Assembly: GCA_012727555.1 (NCBI GenBank)
Contig: JAAYGT010000115.1
Location: 1 to 64,000 of the forward strand
Length of the DNA stretch: 64,000 nucleotides
Source: Alcaligenaceae bacterium
GTDB lineage: Bacteria; Pseudomonadota; Gammaproteobacteria; Burkholderiales; Burkholderiaceae_B
Direction: 5' to 3'
Every line of letters starts with the position of its first letter. Position 1 is the stretch's first letter. The notes beneath the pieces are model-generated. The model searched no databases and was not told where the DNA came from. It saw nothing but the letters and a program-made list of their open reading frames with translations. Position numbers and translations under genes: made by a program. Positions 31,112 to 42,690 of the stretch are shown here, in pieces.

Positions 31112-31696
31112 TCAGCCTGCACCAGCATCGGTGTCATCGAGCCGACGCTGAGGCAAATGCAGGAGAATATCGACAAGAGGCCACAATGCCGTGGTGAACA
31201 AGGCCGACCAGAGCCAGTCCCAGCCAACCCACTCGCCTACCAGCCATCCGGTGACCAGGCGCGAAGCGAACTGCGCCAGCACGAACACCGGCAACAAGTG
31301 CAGGGCCTGGACCAGTGCATTGAAACGCTGCAAACGGCGATGCAGAACCAGGGTACCGTACACAGTCAGCGTGTAGGCCAACGCCTGGCTGCCCAGCAAA
31401 CCACTGTCGTGAACATCCATGAGCAGGCCAAACACAAACGCCACCGGCATGTTGATGCGTGACGGCTCGTTCAGGCTCCAGAACGCGATGACCAGCAGCA
31501 ACAGGTCGGGCGCAGGTGCCCAGAGCCGCCAGGGCAGGAGCGACAAAAGCCAGACCACCAGAATGGATAACCAGATGAAAAGGACACTGGCCGGTTTTCG
31601 AAACGATGTTGTATCGATGGGCTGGAGTGACGTGAGGGACTTGCCTGCCTGACGCCCGGAAGCAGCATCGGGCCTAGTTTTGTGCTTCTTGATCAT
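31112..31696 (-). CDS. mreD: rod-shape-determining membrane protein MreD
   Basis: A 194-residue inner-membrane protein with about five hydrophobic helices in the C-terminal 150 residues and a basic, polar N-terminal tail of about 40. MreD shows low conservation; the call rests on position between mreC and mrdA, on length, and on the motif MPVAFVFGLLMDVHDSGLLGSQALAYTL. The start at 31696 overlaps the mreC end by 23 bases. Confidence 0.9.
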   Translation of the reverse strand: MIKKHKTRPDAASGRQAGKSLTSLQPIDTTSFRKPASVLFIWLSILVVWLLSLLPWRLWAPAPDLLLLVIAFWSLNEPSRINMPVAFVFGLLMDVHDSGLLGSQALAYTLTVYGTLVLHRRLQRFNALVQALHLLPVFVLAQFASRLVTGWLVGEWVGWDWLWSALFTTALWPLVDILLHLPQRRLDDTDAGAG

Positions 31697-32564
31697 TGGT
31701 GTCCTTGTTGGTGGATGCACCCGCCTGCGCAGCCCCGACTCGCAGCACCAGAAAATGTCGATGACGCTCGGGATGTGACAAAGGCTGCGCCACGGCCCGG
31801 GCAAAACCCGATGTGGCATCACGCTCAACGTGTTCGACAACCGCCACAGAAAGCCCGGCGGGGAACAAGCCCCCGATACCACTGGTAATCAGCGTATCAC
31901 CGGCCACCAGATCAACGTCGGCTGTAAGGTAGCGCACCTCGACCTTTCCCGATGCGTTGCCTCCGAAGGCAATAAGCCGCAAACCATTGCGCAACACCTG
32001 AACGGGAATGGAGACACGGTCATCGGTCAGCAGCGCAGCTTCTGACGTAAAAGGTGTGACACGCACGATTTGTCCCACCACGCCACCATCATCAATCACA
32101 GGCATGCCAGGCTGAATGCCACTGGAGGAACCTTTGTTGAAGATCAGATGACTGGAAAACGCATTGGCAGGTTCATAAAGGACCTGTACAGCCACGGAAG
32201 GCTGCGTAACCACTTCCGCGACATCGAGCAAACGGCGCAACTGTTCGTTTTCCGCAGCCAGCTGGGCCGCATGCGTGGATAACTGGGCGAGTTCGATACG
32301 CTGGCGCTGAAGCGCCTCGCGTTCGCTGCGAGCACGGTCGGCATGATCGGCCCAGTCGCTCAGGCGGGCGATGGCATCGCGCGGCGCAAACATAAGGCGC
32401 TGAAACGGATAAATAACCACAGACACGGCCTGACGGGCGGGTTCCAGAACCTGCCAACGGGTATCGACGACCAGCAGCGCCAGCGCAAGAAAAACCAGAG
32501 CGAACAGCTTGAATTCTGCGGTTGGCCCCCGCTTGAACAATCGGATCGTACCGGGTTCTCGCAT
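31674..32564 (-). CDS. mreC: rod-shape-determining protein MreC
   Basis: A 296-residue single-pass periplasmic protein. A hydrophobic segment at about 18-36 is followed by a coiled coil (about 65-110, REALQRQRIELAQLSTHAAQL) and the paired beta-barrel MreC domain (IFNKGSSSGIQPGMPVID, DLVAGDTLITSGIGGLFPAGL). It links the MreB cytoskeleton to PBP2. The gene follows mreB after 68 bases. Confidence 0.95.
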   Translation of the reverse strand: MREPGTIRLFKRGPTAEFKLFALVFLALALLVVDTRWQVLEPARQAVSVVIYPFQRLMFAPRDAIARLSDWADHADRARSEREALQRQRIELAQLSTHAAQLAAENEQLRRLLDVAEVVTQPSVAVQVLYEPANAFSSHLIFNKGSSSGIQPGMPVIDDGGVVGQIVRVTPFTSEAALLTDDRVSIPVQVLRNGLRLIAFGGNASGKVEVRYLTADVDLVAGDTLITSGIGGLFPAGLSVAVVEHVERDATSGFARAVAQPLSHPERHRHFLVLRVGAAQAGASTNKDTNDQEAQN

Positions 32565-32632
32565 GGGATCAATGTTCTGAATGCAGCAGGCAGGCCAGCA
32601 ATGGGGAACAGACCGACCTGACGGACAGCAAG

Positions 32633-33962
<1,330 letters not shown>

Positions 33963-34271
33963 ATGTCCATCTCAGAGCACGATGTCCTGCGCATCGCCCG
34001 GCTTGCGCGCATTGAATTATCGGCTGAAAGCGCCGCCCAGACGCAACACGAACTGAACGGCATCCTGAGTCTCATCGAAGAACTGCAGGCTGTTGATACC
34101 CGGGGCATCACGCCCATGGCACACCCCCTTGAAGCCTGCCAGGACATCCGGCTGCGCCTTCGCGACGACCTCGCCGCTTCCACCAACACCATCGAACAGC
34201 GCGAAACGCTCATGCAGAACGCCCCGGCCAAAGAGGCCGGCCTGTTCCTGGTACCAACGGTCATTGAATAA
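33963..34271 (+). CDS. gatC: Asp/Glu-tRNA amidotransferase subunit C
   Basis: A 102-residue GatC, the stabilising subunit of the GatCAB complex that converts Glu-tRNA(Gln) and Asp-tRNA(Asn) to the amidated forms. The family pattern [30 protein letters not shown] and PMAHPLE is present. The start at 33963 (MSISEHDV) is chosen; upstream in-frame codons would run back into the promoter region. Confidence 0.95.
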   Translation: MSISEHDVLRIARLARIELSAESAAQTQHELNGILSLIEELQAVDTRGITPMAHPLEACQDIRLRLRDDLAASTNTIEQRETLMQNAPAKEAGLFLVPTVIE

Positions 34272-34272
34272 C

Positions 34273-35805
34273 ATGGCAAAGCTTCCCTTGCATACCGAAT
34301 TCGACAGCATCTCAAGTCTGTCGGCCGCCCTTTCCTCGCGTGCGCTCAGCGCCCGTGAACTGGCCCAGAGCGCACTTGATGCGGCACAAGCCCATGCTTC
34401 ACTGAACGCGTTCGTCCACATCGACCCCGAACTGACGCTGGCGCAGGCCGACCGGGCCGACCAACGCATTGCCGCCGGGCAGGCCGGGCCACTCACAGGC
34501 ATTCCTGTCGCCCACAAAGATGTCTTCGTCACTCAAGGATGGCGCACCACGGCCGCTAGCAAAATCCTTGCCAACTATGTCAGCCCCTTCGATGCCACGG
34601 TAGTCAGCAAACTGCAACTGGCAGGCACCGTTTCCCTGGGCAAACTGAACTGCGATGAATTCGCCATGGGTTCCGGCAACGAGAACTCGGCATTTGGCCC
34701 CGTGCTGAACCCCTGGAACACCCGCCATGTCCCTGGCGGCTCGTCGGGCGGCTCTGCGGCGGCGGTTGCCGCCGGCCTGGTCATGGCAGCCACCGGCACC
34801 GACACCGGCGGTTCGGTACGCCAGCCGGCAGCGCTATGCGGCGTCAGCGGCATCAAGCCCACCTACGGCACAGTATCGCGCTATGGCATGATTGCCTACG
34901 GGTCCAGTCTCGACCAGGCAGGCCCCATCGCTCGCAGCGCCCTTGACCTGGTCCCCTTGCTCGACACCATCAGCGGCTTCGACCCGCTCGATTCCACCAG
35001 TCTGGAATACTGCCAGCAAACGCCCAACCAGGCCGGACGCGTGCAGGCCATGTTCAACGAACACCTTGCACAGCAGGAAAATGCCGGCAGCAACCCCCTT
35101 GCAGGACTACGCATCGGGGTGCCCCGCGAGTTTTTCGGCGAAGGCCTGGCCACTGACGTCGCCCAGGCCATTGAAGCGGCCCTGGTCGTCTTCGAGTCAC
35201 TGGGCGCCACGCGCGTCGACATTTCGCTGCCTCGCACGAAACTGTCCATCCCCACGTATTACGTCATTGCACCGGCTGAAGCGTCCAGCAACCTGTCGCG
35301 CTACGATGGCGTACGCTACGGGCACCGCGCCGCGCAGTACAAAGACCTGGCCGACATGACCAGCCGCTCGCGCGCCGAAGGGTTCGGTGCCGAAGTGCGC
35401 CGGCGCATCATGGTGGGCACCTACGTACTGTCACATGGCTACTACGATGCCTACTACCTGCAGGCCCAACGCGTACGTCGCATGATCGTCGACGATTTCC
35501 AGCACGCCTTCAACGACCAGTGCGATGTCATCATGGGCCCGGTCACCCCCACCGTGGCCAAGACCATTGGCGACAACCGCGACGACCCCACCGCCGACTG
35601 GCTGGCCGACATCTACACGCTGGGCATCAGCCTGGCCGGCTTGCCCGCGCTTTCGATCCCCTGCGGTTTTGGCGGCCCCGAAAACAACCTGCCGGTTGGC
35701 CTGCAGGTTGTGGGCAACTATTTCACCGAAGGCCAGTTGCTGGCCATTGCCCACCGCTACCAAAACCTCACTGACTGGCACCAACGCACACCGGAACTTG
35801 CATGA
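34273..35805 (+). CDS. gatA: Asp/Glu-tRNA amidotransferase subunit A
   Basis: A 510-residue amidase-signature enzyme that frees ammonia from glutamine for GatB. The Ser-cisSer-Lys triad is visible: Lys in IPVAHKDVF, cis-Ser in [14 protein letters not shown] and nucleophile Ser in [16 protein letters not shown]. The start (MAKLPLHT) follows the gatC stop by one base, and the end overlaps gatB (ATGATG). Confidence 0.97.
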   Translation: MAKLPLHTEFDSISSLSAALSSRALSARELAQSALDAAQAHASLNAFVHIDPELTLAQADRADQRIAAGQAGPLTGIPVAHKDVFVTQGWRTTAASKILANYVSPFDATVVSKLQLAGTVSLGKLNCDEFAMGSGNENSAFGPVLNPWNTRHVPGGSSGGSAAAVAAGLVMAATGTDTGGSVRQPAALCGVSGIKPTYGTVSRYGMIAYGSSLDQAGPIARSALDLVPLLDTISGFDPLDSTSLEYCQQTPNQAGRVQAMFNEHLAQQENAGSNPLAGLRIGVPREFFGEGLATDVAQAIEAALVVFESLGATRVDISLPRTKLSIPTYYVIAPAEASSNLSRYDGVRYGHRAAQYKDLADMTSRSRAEGFGAEVRRRIMVGTYVLSHGYYDAYYLQAQRVRRMIVDDFQHAFNDQCDVIMGPVTPTVAKTIGDNRDDPTADWLADIYTLGISLAGLPALSIPCGFGGPENNLPVGLQVVGNYFTEGQLLAIAHRYQNLTDWHQRTPELA

Positions 35806-37259
35806 TGGAATGGGAAATCGTTATTGGCCTGGAAACGCACACCCAGCTTTCCACTGCCTCAAAAATCTTTTCGAACAGCAGCACCCGCTTTGGCGCCGAA
35901 CCCAATACGCAAGCCAACCAGGTCGACATGGCCCTGCCAGGCAGCCTGCCGGTCATGAACCGGGGTGCCGTTGAACGTGCCATCCAGTTCGGTCTGGCCG
36001 TCGGCGCCCACATTGCGCCACGCTCCATTTTTGCGCGCAAGAATTACTTCTACCCCGACCTGCCCAAAAACTACCAGATCAGCCAGTTCGAAATCCCGGT
36101 GGTCCAGGGCGGCACCATTCGCTTCTTCGTGGGCAATGAAGAAAAAGTCGTCAACCTGACCCGCGCCCACCTGGAAGAAGACGCCGGCAAATCACTGCAC
36201 GAAAACTTCACCGGCCCCCACGGGGAATCGTCCACCGGCATTGATCTGAACCGCGCCGGCACCCCGCTGCTCGAAATCGTTTCAGAGCCGGAAATGCGTT
36301 CCGCCGCAGAAGCCGTTGCCTATGCGCGCGCACTGCATGGCCTGGTGGTTTGGCTGGGCATCTGCGACGGCAACATGCAGGAAGGCTCTTTCCGTGTCGA
36401 CGCCAACGTGTCGGTACGCCCCAAGGGCCAAAAGGAATTCGGCACACGCACCGAAGTCAAGAACGTGAATTCGTTCCGCTTCCTTGAGCGTGCCATCCTG
36501 TACGAAGCACGGCGCCAGATCGAAGTCATCGAAGACGGCGGCACCATCGTGCAGGAAACCCGCCTGTACGATGCCGACAAAGACGTCACGCGCAGCATGC
36601 GCAGCAAGGAAGACTCCCACGACTACCGCTACTTCCCTGACCCCGACCTGCCGCCACTGATCATCAGCCCCGACTGGGTCGAACGCGTCAAGGCCGGCAT
36701 GCCGGAATTGCCCCAGCAGAAACGGGCACGTTTCGAAGCCGACCTGGGCCTGACACCCTACGATGCGGCCCAGCTCACCATGAGCCGCGACACAGCCGCC
36801 TTCTTCGAGGCTGTAGCTGCCGGCCTGCCTTCAGGCCAGGCCAAACTGGCGGCCAACTGGATTCTCGGTGAAGTTTCAGCGGCACTGAATCGTCAGGAAC
36901 TTGACATCGCCCAGTGTCCGGTCAAGCCGGAAGCCCTGGCGGCACTGATCAACCGTATCATTGACGGCACGCTGTCGAACAAAATTGCGCGCGATGTCTT
37001 TGCAGCCTTGTGGGAAGGCGAGCACGGCGGTGACGCCGATGCCATCATCGAGGCCCGCGGCCTGAAACAGATCAACGACACAGGCGCTATTGCTGCCATG
37101 ATCGACGACGTGCTGGCAGCCAACCCGGCCATCGTTGAAGAATACCGGGCCGGCAAGCAGAAAGCCTTCAATTCACTGGTGGGTCAGGTCATGAAGGCCG
37201 CCAAAGGCAAGGCCAACCCGCAGCAGGTGAATGACCTGCTGAAAGAAAAGCTGGGTTGA
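35802..37259 (+). CDS. gatB: Asp/Glu-tRNA amidotransferase subunit B
   Basis: A 485-residue GatB with the kinase-like N-terminal domain ([67 protein letters not shown]) and the C-terminal YqeY-like tRNA-binding tail. It activates the tRNA-bound Glu/Asp. Met2 at 35805 (MEWEIV) is an equally good start. Presence of gatCAB says glutamine (and possibly asparagine) tRNA is charged indirectly. Confidence 0.97.
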   Translation: MMEWEIVIGLETHTQLSTASKIFSNSSTRFGAEPNTQANQVDMALPGSLPVMNRGAVERAIQFGLAVGAHIAPRSIFARKNYFYPDLPKNYQISQFEIPVVQGGTIRFFVGNEEKVVNLTRAHLEEDAGKSLHENFTGPHGESSTGIDLNRAGTPLLEIVSEPEMRSAAEAVAYARALHGLVVWLGICDGNMQEGSFRVDANVSVRPKGQKEFGTRTEVKNVNSFRFLERAILYEARRQIEVIEDGGTIVQETRLYDADKDVTRSMRSKEDSHDYRYFPDPDLPPLIISPDWVERVKAGMPELPQQKRARFEADLGLTPYDAAQLTMSRDTAAFFEAVAAGLPSGQAKLAANWILGEVSAALNRQELDIAQCPVKPEALAALINRIIDGTLSNKIARDVFAALWEGEHGGDADAIIEARGLKQINDTGAIAAMIDDVLAANPAIVEEYRAGKQKAFNSLVGQVMKAAKGKANPQQVNDLLKEKLG

Positions 37260-37268
37260 ACGATCCGG

Positions 37269-37286
37269 ACGGCGGGAAACCGCCGT
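37269..37286. terminator. bidirectional hairpin between gatB and pyrE
   Basis: ACGGCGG-GAAA-CCGCCGT, a 7-bp stem with a stable GNRA-type tetraloop, fills most of the 27-bp gap between two convergent genes. There is no strong U tract. Confidence 0.55.
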
Positions 37287-37976
37287 TCAGGCGCACCCGT
37301 AACGGGCACGGTACGCTGACACGGCATCACGGTGCTGTGCCAGCGTTTCGTCATTCTGCAGTAACGTCATGATGTCCGTCAGCGAAGCAATGCTGACAAC
37401 CGGCATGCCGTAGGTATCCTGCACCTTCTGCACGGCCGATTCCGGTGTCAGGTTATCGTCGGGACCAGCGCGTTCCATGCGGTCAAGCGCGATCAGCACC
37501 GCCGCCGGTTCGGCGCCAGCCGCACGGATAATATCGACCGATTCCCTGACTGACGTACCTGCAGTGATCACGTCATCAATGATCACCACCCGCCCCTTGA
37601 GCGGTGCCCCCACCAGCGTACCGCCCTCGCCGTGATCCTTTGCTTCCTTGCGGTTGAAGGCAAAAGGTACGTCGCGCCCGTTCAAACCCGGGTGGTCGGC
37701 CAGGGCAATGGCCGTGGCCGTAGACAGCGGAATGCCTTTGTAGGCCGGGCCAAACAGCATATCGAACTGGATGCCGGAGTCGACCAGTGCCTGGGCATAA
37801 AACCGGGCCAGGCGCCCCACAGACCGCCCGGTATTGAACAGACCCGCATTGAAAAAGTAAGGACTGATGCGGCCGGACTTCACTTTGAATTCCCCGAAAC
37901 GCAGCACATTCTGCTCAAGGGAAAAACGCACGAAGTCGATTCGATTGGAAGAGGACATGACTTGAAAAGTGGACAT
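37287..37976 (-). CDS. pyrE: orotate phosphoribosyltransferase (PyrE)
   Basis: A 229-residue enzyme that joins orotate and PRPP to orotidine 5'-phosphate in pyrimidine synthesis. [16 protein letters not shown] binds orotate; the PRPP loop is [27 protein letters not shown] is the flexible catalytic loop. An alternative start at Met7 (MSSSNRIDF, 37958) would give the more usual length. Confidence 0.95.
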   Translation of the reverse strand: MSTFQVMSSSNRIDFVRFSLEQNVLRFGEFKVKSGRISPYFFNAGLFNTGRSVGRLARFYAQALVDSGIQFDMLFGPAYKGIPLSTATAIALADHPGLNGRDVPFAFNRKEAKDHGEGGTLVGAPLKGRVVIIDDVITAGTSVRESVDIIRAAGAEPAAVLIALDRMERAGPDDNLTPESAVQKVQDTYGMPVVSIASLTDIMTLLQNDETLAQHRDAVSAYRARYGCA

Positions 37977-38045
37977 TGAAGACGGCGATCCGGATCGGAG
38001 CCAATGGACGACCAGGGTGAAGACTCCGGCCGGTATCAGGGAAAA

Positions 38046-38591
38046 TCAGGCAAAGGTGTCGGCATCGGCCAACAACAGGCCCTGGGCGTCTTTGGCAGAA
38101 AGAACGGGTTCGCCCTGAATGCGCCAATCGATGGCCAGCGCGGGATCGTTCCAGCGCACACAACGCTCGAACTGGGGTGCGTAGTAGTCGGTGGTTTTGT
38201 ACAGGAATTCAGCGTGATCGCTGAGCACGACAAAACCGTGCCCGAAGCCTTCAGGCACCCACAACTGGTGCTTGTTTTCAGCGCTGAGTACCGCACCCAC
38301 CCACTGTCCGAAGGTGGGTGAACTGCGCCGCAGATCGACGGCCACGTCGAAGACTTCGCCAGCCACCACACGCACCAGTTTGCCCTGCGGCTGCTGGATT
38401 TGATAATGCAAACCACGCAGCACGTTTTTAACAGAACGGGAGTGGTTGTCTTGAACAAAGTTGACCGGCCGGCCAACGGCTTCGTCGAAACGGGCCTGAT
38501 TGAAACTTTCAAAGAAGAAGCCACGATCATCGCCGAACACGCGCGGTTCGATCAGGATGACATCGGGAATGGCCAGACGGGTCGCATTCAT
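38046..38591 (-). CDS. rfbC: dTDP-4-dehydrorhamnose 3,5-epimerase (RmlC)
   Basis: A 181-residue cupin epimerase of dTDP-L-rhamnose synthesis. The catalytic His lies in VLRGLHYQIQQPQGKLVRV, and EGFGHGFVVLSDHAEFLYKTTDYYAP is the usual substrate-binding stretch. It is last of the rmlD-rmlA-rmlC run, all on the minus strand with gaps of 15 and 29 bases. Confidence 0.95.
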   Translation of the reverse strand: MNATRLAIPDVILIEPRVFGDDRGFFFESFNQARFDEAVGRPVNFVQDNHSRSVKNVLRGLHYQIQQPQGKLVRVVAGEVFDVAVDLRRSSPTFGQWVGAVLSAENKHQLWVPEGFGHGFVVLSDHAEFLYKTTDYYAPQFERCVRWNDPALAIDWRIQGEPVLSAKDAQGLLLADADTFA

Positions 38592-38620
38592 ACAAATAAC
38601 CTTTCAATTCAAGGGTGGGA

Positions 38621-39505
38621 TCAACGCAGCTTTTCAGTGAGCACACGCAACAAATACTGACCGTAACCGTTCTTCTTCAACGGCTGAGCCAGATTTTCAA
38701 GTTGCTGGGCGGTAATCCAGCCCTGACGAAACGCGATTTCTTCCGGACAGGACACTTTCAAACCCTGGCGGTTTTCGAGGGTTGCGATGAACTGGCTGGC
38801 CTCGAGCAGGGACTCGTGGGTTCCGGTATCAAGCCAGGCATAGCCACGGCCCATGATCTCGACGTTCAGCTGGTTCTGCTGAAGATACAGGCGGTTCAGA
38901 TCGGTGATTTCCAGTTCGCCGCGGGGCGAAGGTGCAAGATCACGTGCCAGGGCACACACCTGGGCATCGTAGAAATACAGGCCGGTTACCGCGTAACTGG
39001 ACTTGGGTTTCAGCGGCTTTTCTTCCAGAGACAACACTTTGCCGGCCTCATCGAATTCGGCAACACCGTAGCGTTCGGGATCGTGTACATGGTAGGCAAA
39101 CACACTGGCGCCTTCTTGCCGCGACATGGCGCTTTCGAGCAAGGTATGGAAATCGTGGCCGTAAAAAATGTTGTCACCCAGCACCAGCGCCGAGGGATCA
39201 TTGCCGATGAACTTTTCACCGATGACAAATGCCTGTGCCAGCCCATCGGGGCTGGGTTGCACGGCATATTGAAGATTCAGCCCCCACTGACTGCCATCGC
39301 CCAGCAACTGGCTGAAACGAGGGGTGTCCTGGGGCGTGGAAATGATCAGGATATCGCGAATGCCCGCCAGCATGAGGGTGGACAAAGGATAGTAGACCAT
39401 GGGTTTGTCGTAGACCGGCAATAGCTGCTTGCTGATGGCCAGCGTGGCAGGATGCAGGCGCGTGCCGGAGCCACCGGCCAGAATGATGCCTTTACGTTGC
39501 GTCAT
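38621..39505 (-). CDS. rfbA: glucose-1-phosphate thymidylyltransferase (RmlA)
   Basis: A 294-residue nucleotidyltransferase that makes dTDP-glucose, the first step to dTDP-L-rhamnose for LPS or other surface glycans. The nucleotide loop is [35 protein letters not shown] and [18 protein letters not shown] also fit. It is probably feedback-inhibited by dTDP-rhamnose, as known for the family. Confidence 0.96.
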   Translation of the reverse strand: MTQRKGIILAGGSGTRLHPATLAISKQLLPVYDKPMVYYPLSTLMLAGIRDILIISTPQDTPRFSQLLGDGSQWGLNLQYAVQPSPDGLAQAFVIGEKFIGNDPSALVLGDNIFYGHDFHTLLESAMSRQEGASVFAYHVHDPERYGVAEFDEAGKVLSLEEKPLKPKSSYAVTGLYFYDAQVCALARDLAPSPRGELEITDLNRLYLQQNQLNVEIMGRGYAWLDTGTHESLLEASQFIATLENRQGLKVSCPEEIAFRQGWITAQQLENLAQPLKKNGYGQYLLRVLTEKLR

Positions 39506-39520
39506 GGGGTTTGATTCCGC

Positions 39521-40420
39521 TTAATGAGTGTCCAGGATTTCGTCGAGCATACGCGCCACGCCCTGCTGCCAGTGCGGCAGGTGCAAACCAAATGCCGTGC
39601 GCAGCTTTTCAGTGCTCAGACGTGAATTCGAAGGGCGACGGGCTGGGGTGGGAAATGCGCTTGTGGGAACGGGTTTGATGTTTTCGGCACTGACGGCCAG
39701 TTCAATGCCTCGGGCCCGTGCGGTTTCGAGCACAAACTGTGCATAACCATGCCACGAGGTTTCGCCCTGTGCAACAAGGTGATACAGCCCGGCCAATTCA
39801 GGTTGTATTTGCACCTGACGCAAAGCATGGGCAGTGACGTCAGCGAGCAGGTCGGCACCGGTAGGGGCGCCCAGCTGGTCATCAATGACGGTCAGTTCAG
39901 TACGCTCGCGCCCCAGCCGCAACATGGTTTTGGCAAAGTTACCTCCCCGGGCGGCATAGACCCAGCTGGTACGAAAAATCAGGTGCCTGCAACCGCTTTC
40001 CTGAATGGCGTGCTCACCGGCCAGTTTGGTTCGACCATACACACTGAGCGGCCCGGTAGCATCGGTTTCTTTCCAGGGTTGTGTACCACCACCGTTGAAC
40101 ACATAGTCGGTTGAATAATGCACCAGCCAGGCCCCCAGGGCCTGGGCCTGCGTGGCCAGCACGCCAGGCGCCGCTGCGTTGATCACATGAACCAGATCAG
40201 GCTCGCTTTCTGCCTTGTCGACGGCCGTATGCGCTGCCGCATTCACGATGATGGCAGGTTTGATGGCGCGAACGGTTTCTGCCAGTTCCTGCAAACGGGT
40301 GAAGTCGCCGCAGTACTCGGTGCTGTTCGAATCGAGCGCAACAACGGGCCCCAGGAGGGCCAGGCTGCGCTGCAGTTCCCAGCCCACCTGGCCGGTTTTA
40401 CCAAAAAGCAGAATAGTCAT
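39521..40420 (-). CDS. rfbD: dTDP-4-dehydrorhamnose reductase (RmlD)
   Basis: A 299-residue short-chain dehydrogenase that completes dTDP-L-rhamnose. The N-terminal GKTGQVGWELQRSL Rossmann loop, NAAAHTAVDKAE, YSTDYVFNG and the catalytic YGRTKLAGE are present. It is the first gene of the rmlDAC run. rmlB, the 4,6-dehydratase needed for the second step, is not in this window. Confidence 0.95.
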   Translation of the reverse strand: MTILLFGKTGQVGWELQRSLALLGPVVALDSNSTEYCGDFTRLQELAETVRAIKPAIIVNAAAHTAVDKAESEPDLVHVINAAAPGVLATQAQALGAWLVHYSTDYVFNGGGTQPWKETDATGPLSVYGRTKLAGEHAIQESGCRHLIFRTSWVYAARGGNFAKTMLRLGRERTELTVIDDQLGAPTGADLLADVTAHALRQVQIQPELAGLYHLVAQGETSWHGYAQFVLETARARGIELAVSAENIKPVPTSAFPTPARRPSNSRLSTEKLRTAFGLHLPHWQQGVARMLDEILDTH

Positions 40421-40581
40421 TGAAACGAAGGCAAGTCAGGGTGATGGCAGGCCGCCAGAAAAATGCGGTTCAAGCACGTGCGGCAGAACCATTGAAGTTA
40501 CAGCATTTTAACATTCGGCCACACCAAAACCAGACGCCTGACAGCAACAAGGAGGCACCACAGACAAGCAAAGGCCATACA

Positions 40582-40599
40582 CTGTGGCCGCAGCCACAG
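40582..40599 (-). terminator. hairpin after the aldo/keto reductase gene
   Basis: CTGTGGC-CGCA-GCCACAG, a 7-bp stem, 9 bases downstream of the minus-strand reductase stop. No U tract. The 187-bp gap it lies in holds no gene I can support. Confidence 0.4.
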
Positions 40600-40607
40600 A
40601 AAATGTG

Positions 40608-41657
40608 TCAGGGCGCAGGATTGGGATAGCGCTCGTGAATGGCCTCGATCGCGTTGATCAGGTCATCGTTGAGCGTGACCGAAACGCTGGCGATATTTTC
40701 CTGCAATTGCGCCATGGAGGTTGCACCGATCAGATTGCTGGTCACGAAGGGACGTGAGTTCACGAAAGCCAGCGCCATCTGTGCCGGTGTCAGGCCGTTT
40801 TCACGTGCAAGGTTGACATAAGCCGTTGTGGCGGCCACAGCCTGGGGTTTGGTGTAACGCTTGAAGCGCTCGAACAAGGTGATGCGTGCACCCTCAGGGC
40901 GCGCGCCCTGTTCGTACTTGCCGGTGAGCCATCCGAAGGCCAGTGGCGAATACGCCAGCAACCCAAGGCCATCGCGATGTGCGAATTCCGACAAACCGGT
41001 TTCATACGTGCGATTCAGCAGGCTGTACGGATTCTGGACGGACACGATGCGCTCCATACCCAGATGTTCGGCCGCTGCCAGGAACTTTGAAACCCCCCAG
41101 GGCGTTTCGTTGGAAACACCAATGTGGCGGATTTTTCCCTGGCGGACGAAGTCGCCCAATACCTGCAGGGTTTCCACAATGGGCACGGAATAGGACTCAA
41201 GATCCCAGGGGTACGACAAACGCCCGAAGGTGGCTGTATTGCGATCGGGCCAGTGCAACTGGTAAAGATCGACGTAGTCGGTTTGCAGGCGTTTCAGGCT
41301 GTCGTGCAACGCCTGCGTAATATTTTCGCGATCAAACTGGTTGGCCGTTCCGCGCAAATGGCTGGGCCGACCGGCCTGACGCGAAGGCCCGGCAATTTTC
41401 GTGGCCAGTACGATGTCGTTGCGACGGCCGGTGCGTGCCAGCCAGGTGCCAATGTACTGTTCAGTAAGCCCCTGGGTTTCAGGCTTGGGGGGCACCGGAT
41501 ACATTTCTGCGGTATCGATCAGGGTCACGCCCTGATCAAGTGCGTAATCGATCTGTTCGTGCGCCTGCGCTTCAGTGTTCTGCTGGCCCCATGTCATGGT
41601 GCCCAGCCCGATGAGGCTGACGGCGATATCGGTATGACCAAGTTTTCGATACTGCAT
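40608..41657 (-). CDS. aldo/keto reductase, Tas-like
   Basis: A 349-residue NADPH-dependent aldo/keto reductase. The catalytic Asp-Tyr-Lys-His set is seen in LIDTAEMYPVPP, LATKIAG and YQLHWPDR; SVQNPYSLLNR lines the cofactor. The long first loop with GLTEQYIGTWLARTGRR resembles E. coli Tas. The natural substrate is unknown. It stands as a single gene between metQ and rmlD. Confidence 0.88.
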   Translation of the reverse strand: MQYRKLGHTDIAVSLIGLGTMTWGQQNTEAQAHEQIDYALDQGVTLIDTAEMYPVPPKPETQGLTEQYIGTWLARTGRRNDIVLATKIAGPSRQAGRPSHLRGTANQFDRENITQALHDSLKRLQTDYVDLYQLHWPDRNTATFGRLSYPWDLESYSVPIVETLQVLGDFVRQGKIRHIGVSNETPWGVSKFLAAAEHLGMERIVSVQNPYSLLNRTYETGLSEFAHRDGLGLLAYSPLAFGWLTGKYEQGARPEGARITLFERFKRYTKPQAVAATTAYVNLARENGLTPAQMALAFVNSRPFVTSNLIGATSMAQLQENIASVSVTLNDDLINAIEAIHERYPNPAP

Positions 41658-41722
41658 GAACGTGTCTCCGGTTAAAGATCAGTGAACAGGCCGATCATAC
41701 CAACCGACCTGCCCTGCGCACA

Positions 41723-42520
41723 TTACCAGGCAACGATCACGGCATTTTTGAAGGTGTCATCCACGAATTTTTTGGTTTCGGGTGACTGGTAAACCGTGAT
41801 CAGCTTCTTGACCCAGTCTTTGTCTTTATCCTGGCTGCGAACGGCGATCAGGTTCGCGTATGGCCCTTTACCGCTTTCCAGAGCGATGGCATCGGTTACC
41901 GGATTCAAACCGGCCGACTGGGCATAGTTACCGTTAACCGCAGCGGCATCCAGGTCATCAAGCGAACGGGGCAACTGGGCTGCATCGAGTTCGATGATGC
42001 GAAGTTTCTTGGGGTTTTCAACGATATCGATGGGAGTGGCTTTCAGGCCGGCATCGGGACGCAACTTGATCAGACCCTGCGACTGCAGCACCAGCAGACC
42101 ACGGCCACCGTTGGTCGGATCGTTGGGCACACCCACACGGGCACCTTCAGGAAGGTCGGCCACATTCTTGTATTTTTTGGAGTAAATACCCATGGGGAAT
42201 GTGACGGTGTACGCCACGGTGACCAGATCGTAGCGGCGATCGGCCACCTGGGCATCGAGGTAAGGCTTGTGCTGATAACTGTTGGCATCAAGGTCGCCTG
42301 CTGCCAAGGCGGCATTCGGCTGAACATAGTCGCTGAATTCCACGATTTCCAGCTTCAGCCCCTGCTTTTCTGCCTGACCTTTGACGAAGTCCATGATCTG
42401 GGCGTGCGGGCCGGCCGTGACACCGATTTTGTAGGGTTTGTCTTGAGCCAGAACAGGCGATGACAGGCCAACGGCCAAACCAAGGGCTGCAACCAGTTTT
42501 ACAACATTACGACGGTTCAT
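41723..42520 (-). CDS. metQ: D-methionine ABC transporter substrate-binding protein (MetQ/NlpA family)
   Basis: A 265-residue receptor of the MetNIQ methionine importer. The signal peptide MNRRNVVKLVAALGLAVGL...PVLAQ has no lipobox Cys, so unlike E. coli MetQ the protein looks soluble and periplasmic. The mature part shows IGVTAGPHAQIMDFVK, VEFSDYVQPNAALAAGDLDANSYQHKPYL and GVPNDPTNGGRGLLVLQ, which are diagnostic. The start at 42520 is preferred over an in-frame one at 42694 that would span the metI-metQ gap. Confidence 0.93.
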   Translation of the reverse strand: MNRRNVVKLVAALGLAVGLSSPVLAQDKPYKIGVTAGPHAQIMDFVKGQAEKQGLKLEIVEFSDYVQPNAALAAGDLDANSYQHKPYLDAQVADRRYDLVTVAYTVTFPMGIYSKKYKNVADLPEGARVGVPNDPTNGGRGLLVLQSQGLIKLRPDAGLKATPIDIVENPKKLRIIELDAAQLPRSLDDLDAAAVNGNYAQSAGLNPVTDAIALESGKGPYANLIAVRSQDKDKDWVKKLITVYQSPETKKFVDDTFKNAVIVAW

Positions 42521-42690
42521 GATGTTTTCCTTTTCGCACTGACGCCTGAATAGGCGAGCAGCATGACGATGAGTTACCAACAAAAATAGAGTTAAACAAA
42601 CCAGGCCGGCCAGCGCAGCCTGTTCAAAACGCACGGCCGTGACGGCAACCACGGGTTCGGAGCAACGACACAGCCACACCCTGCGGGGGA

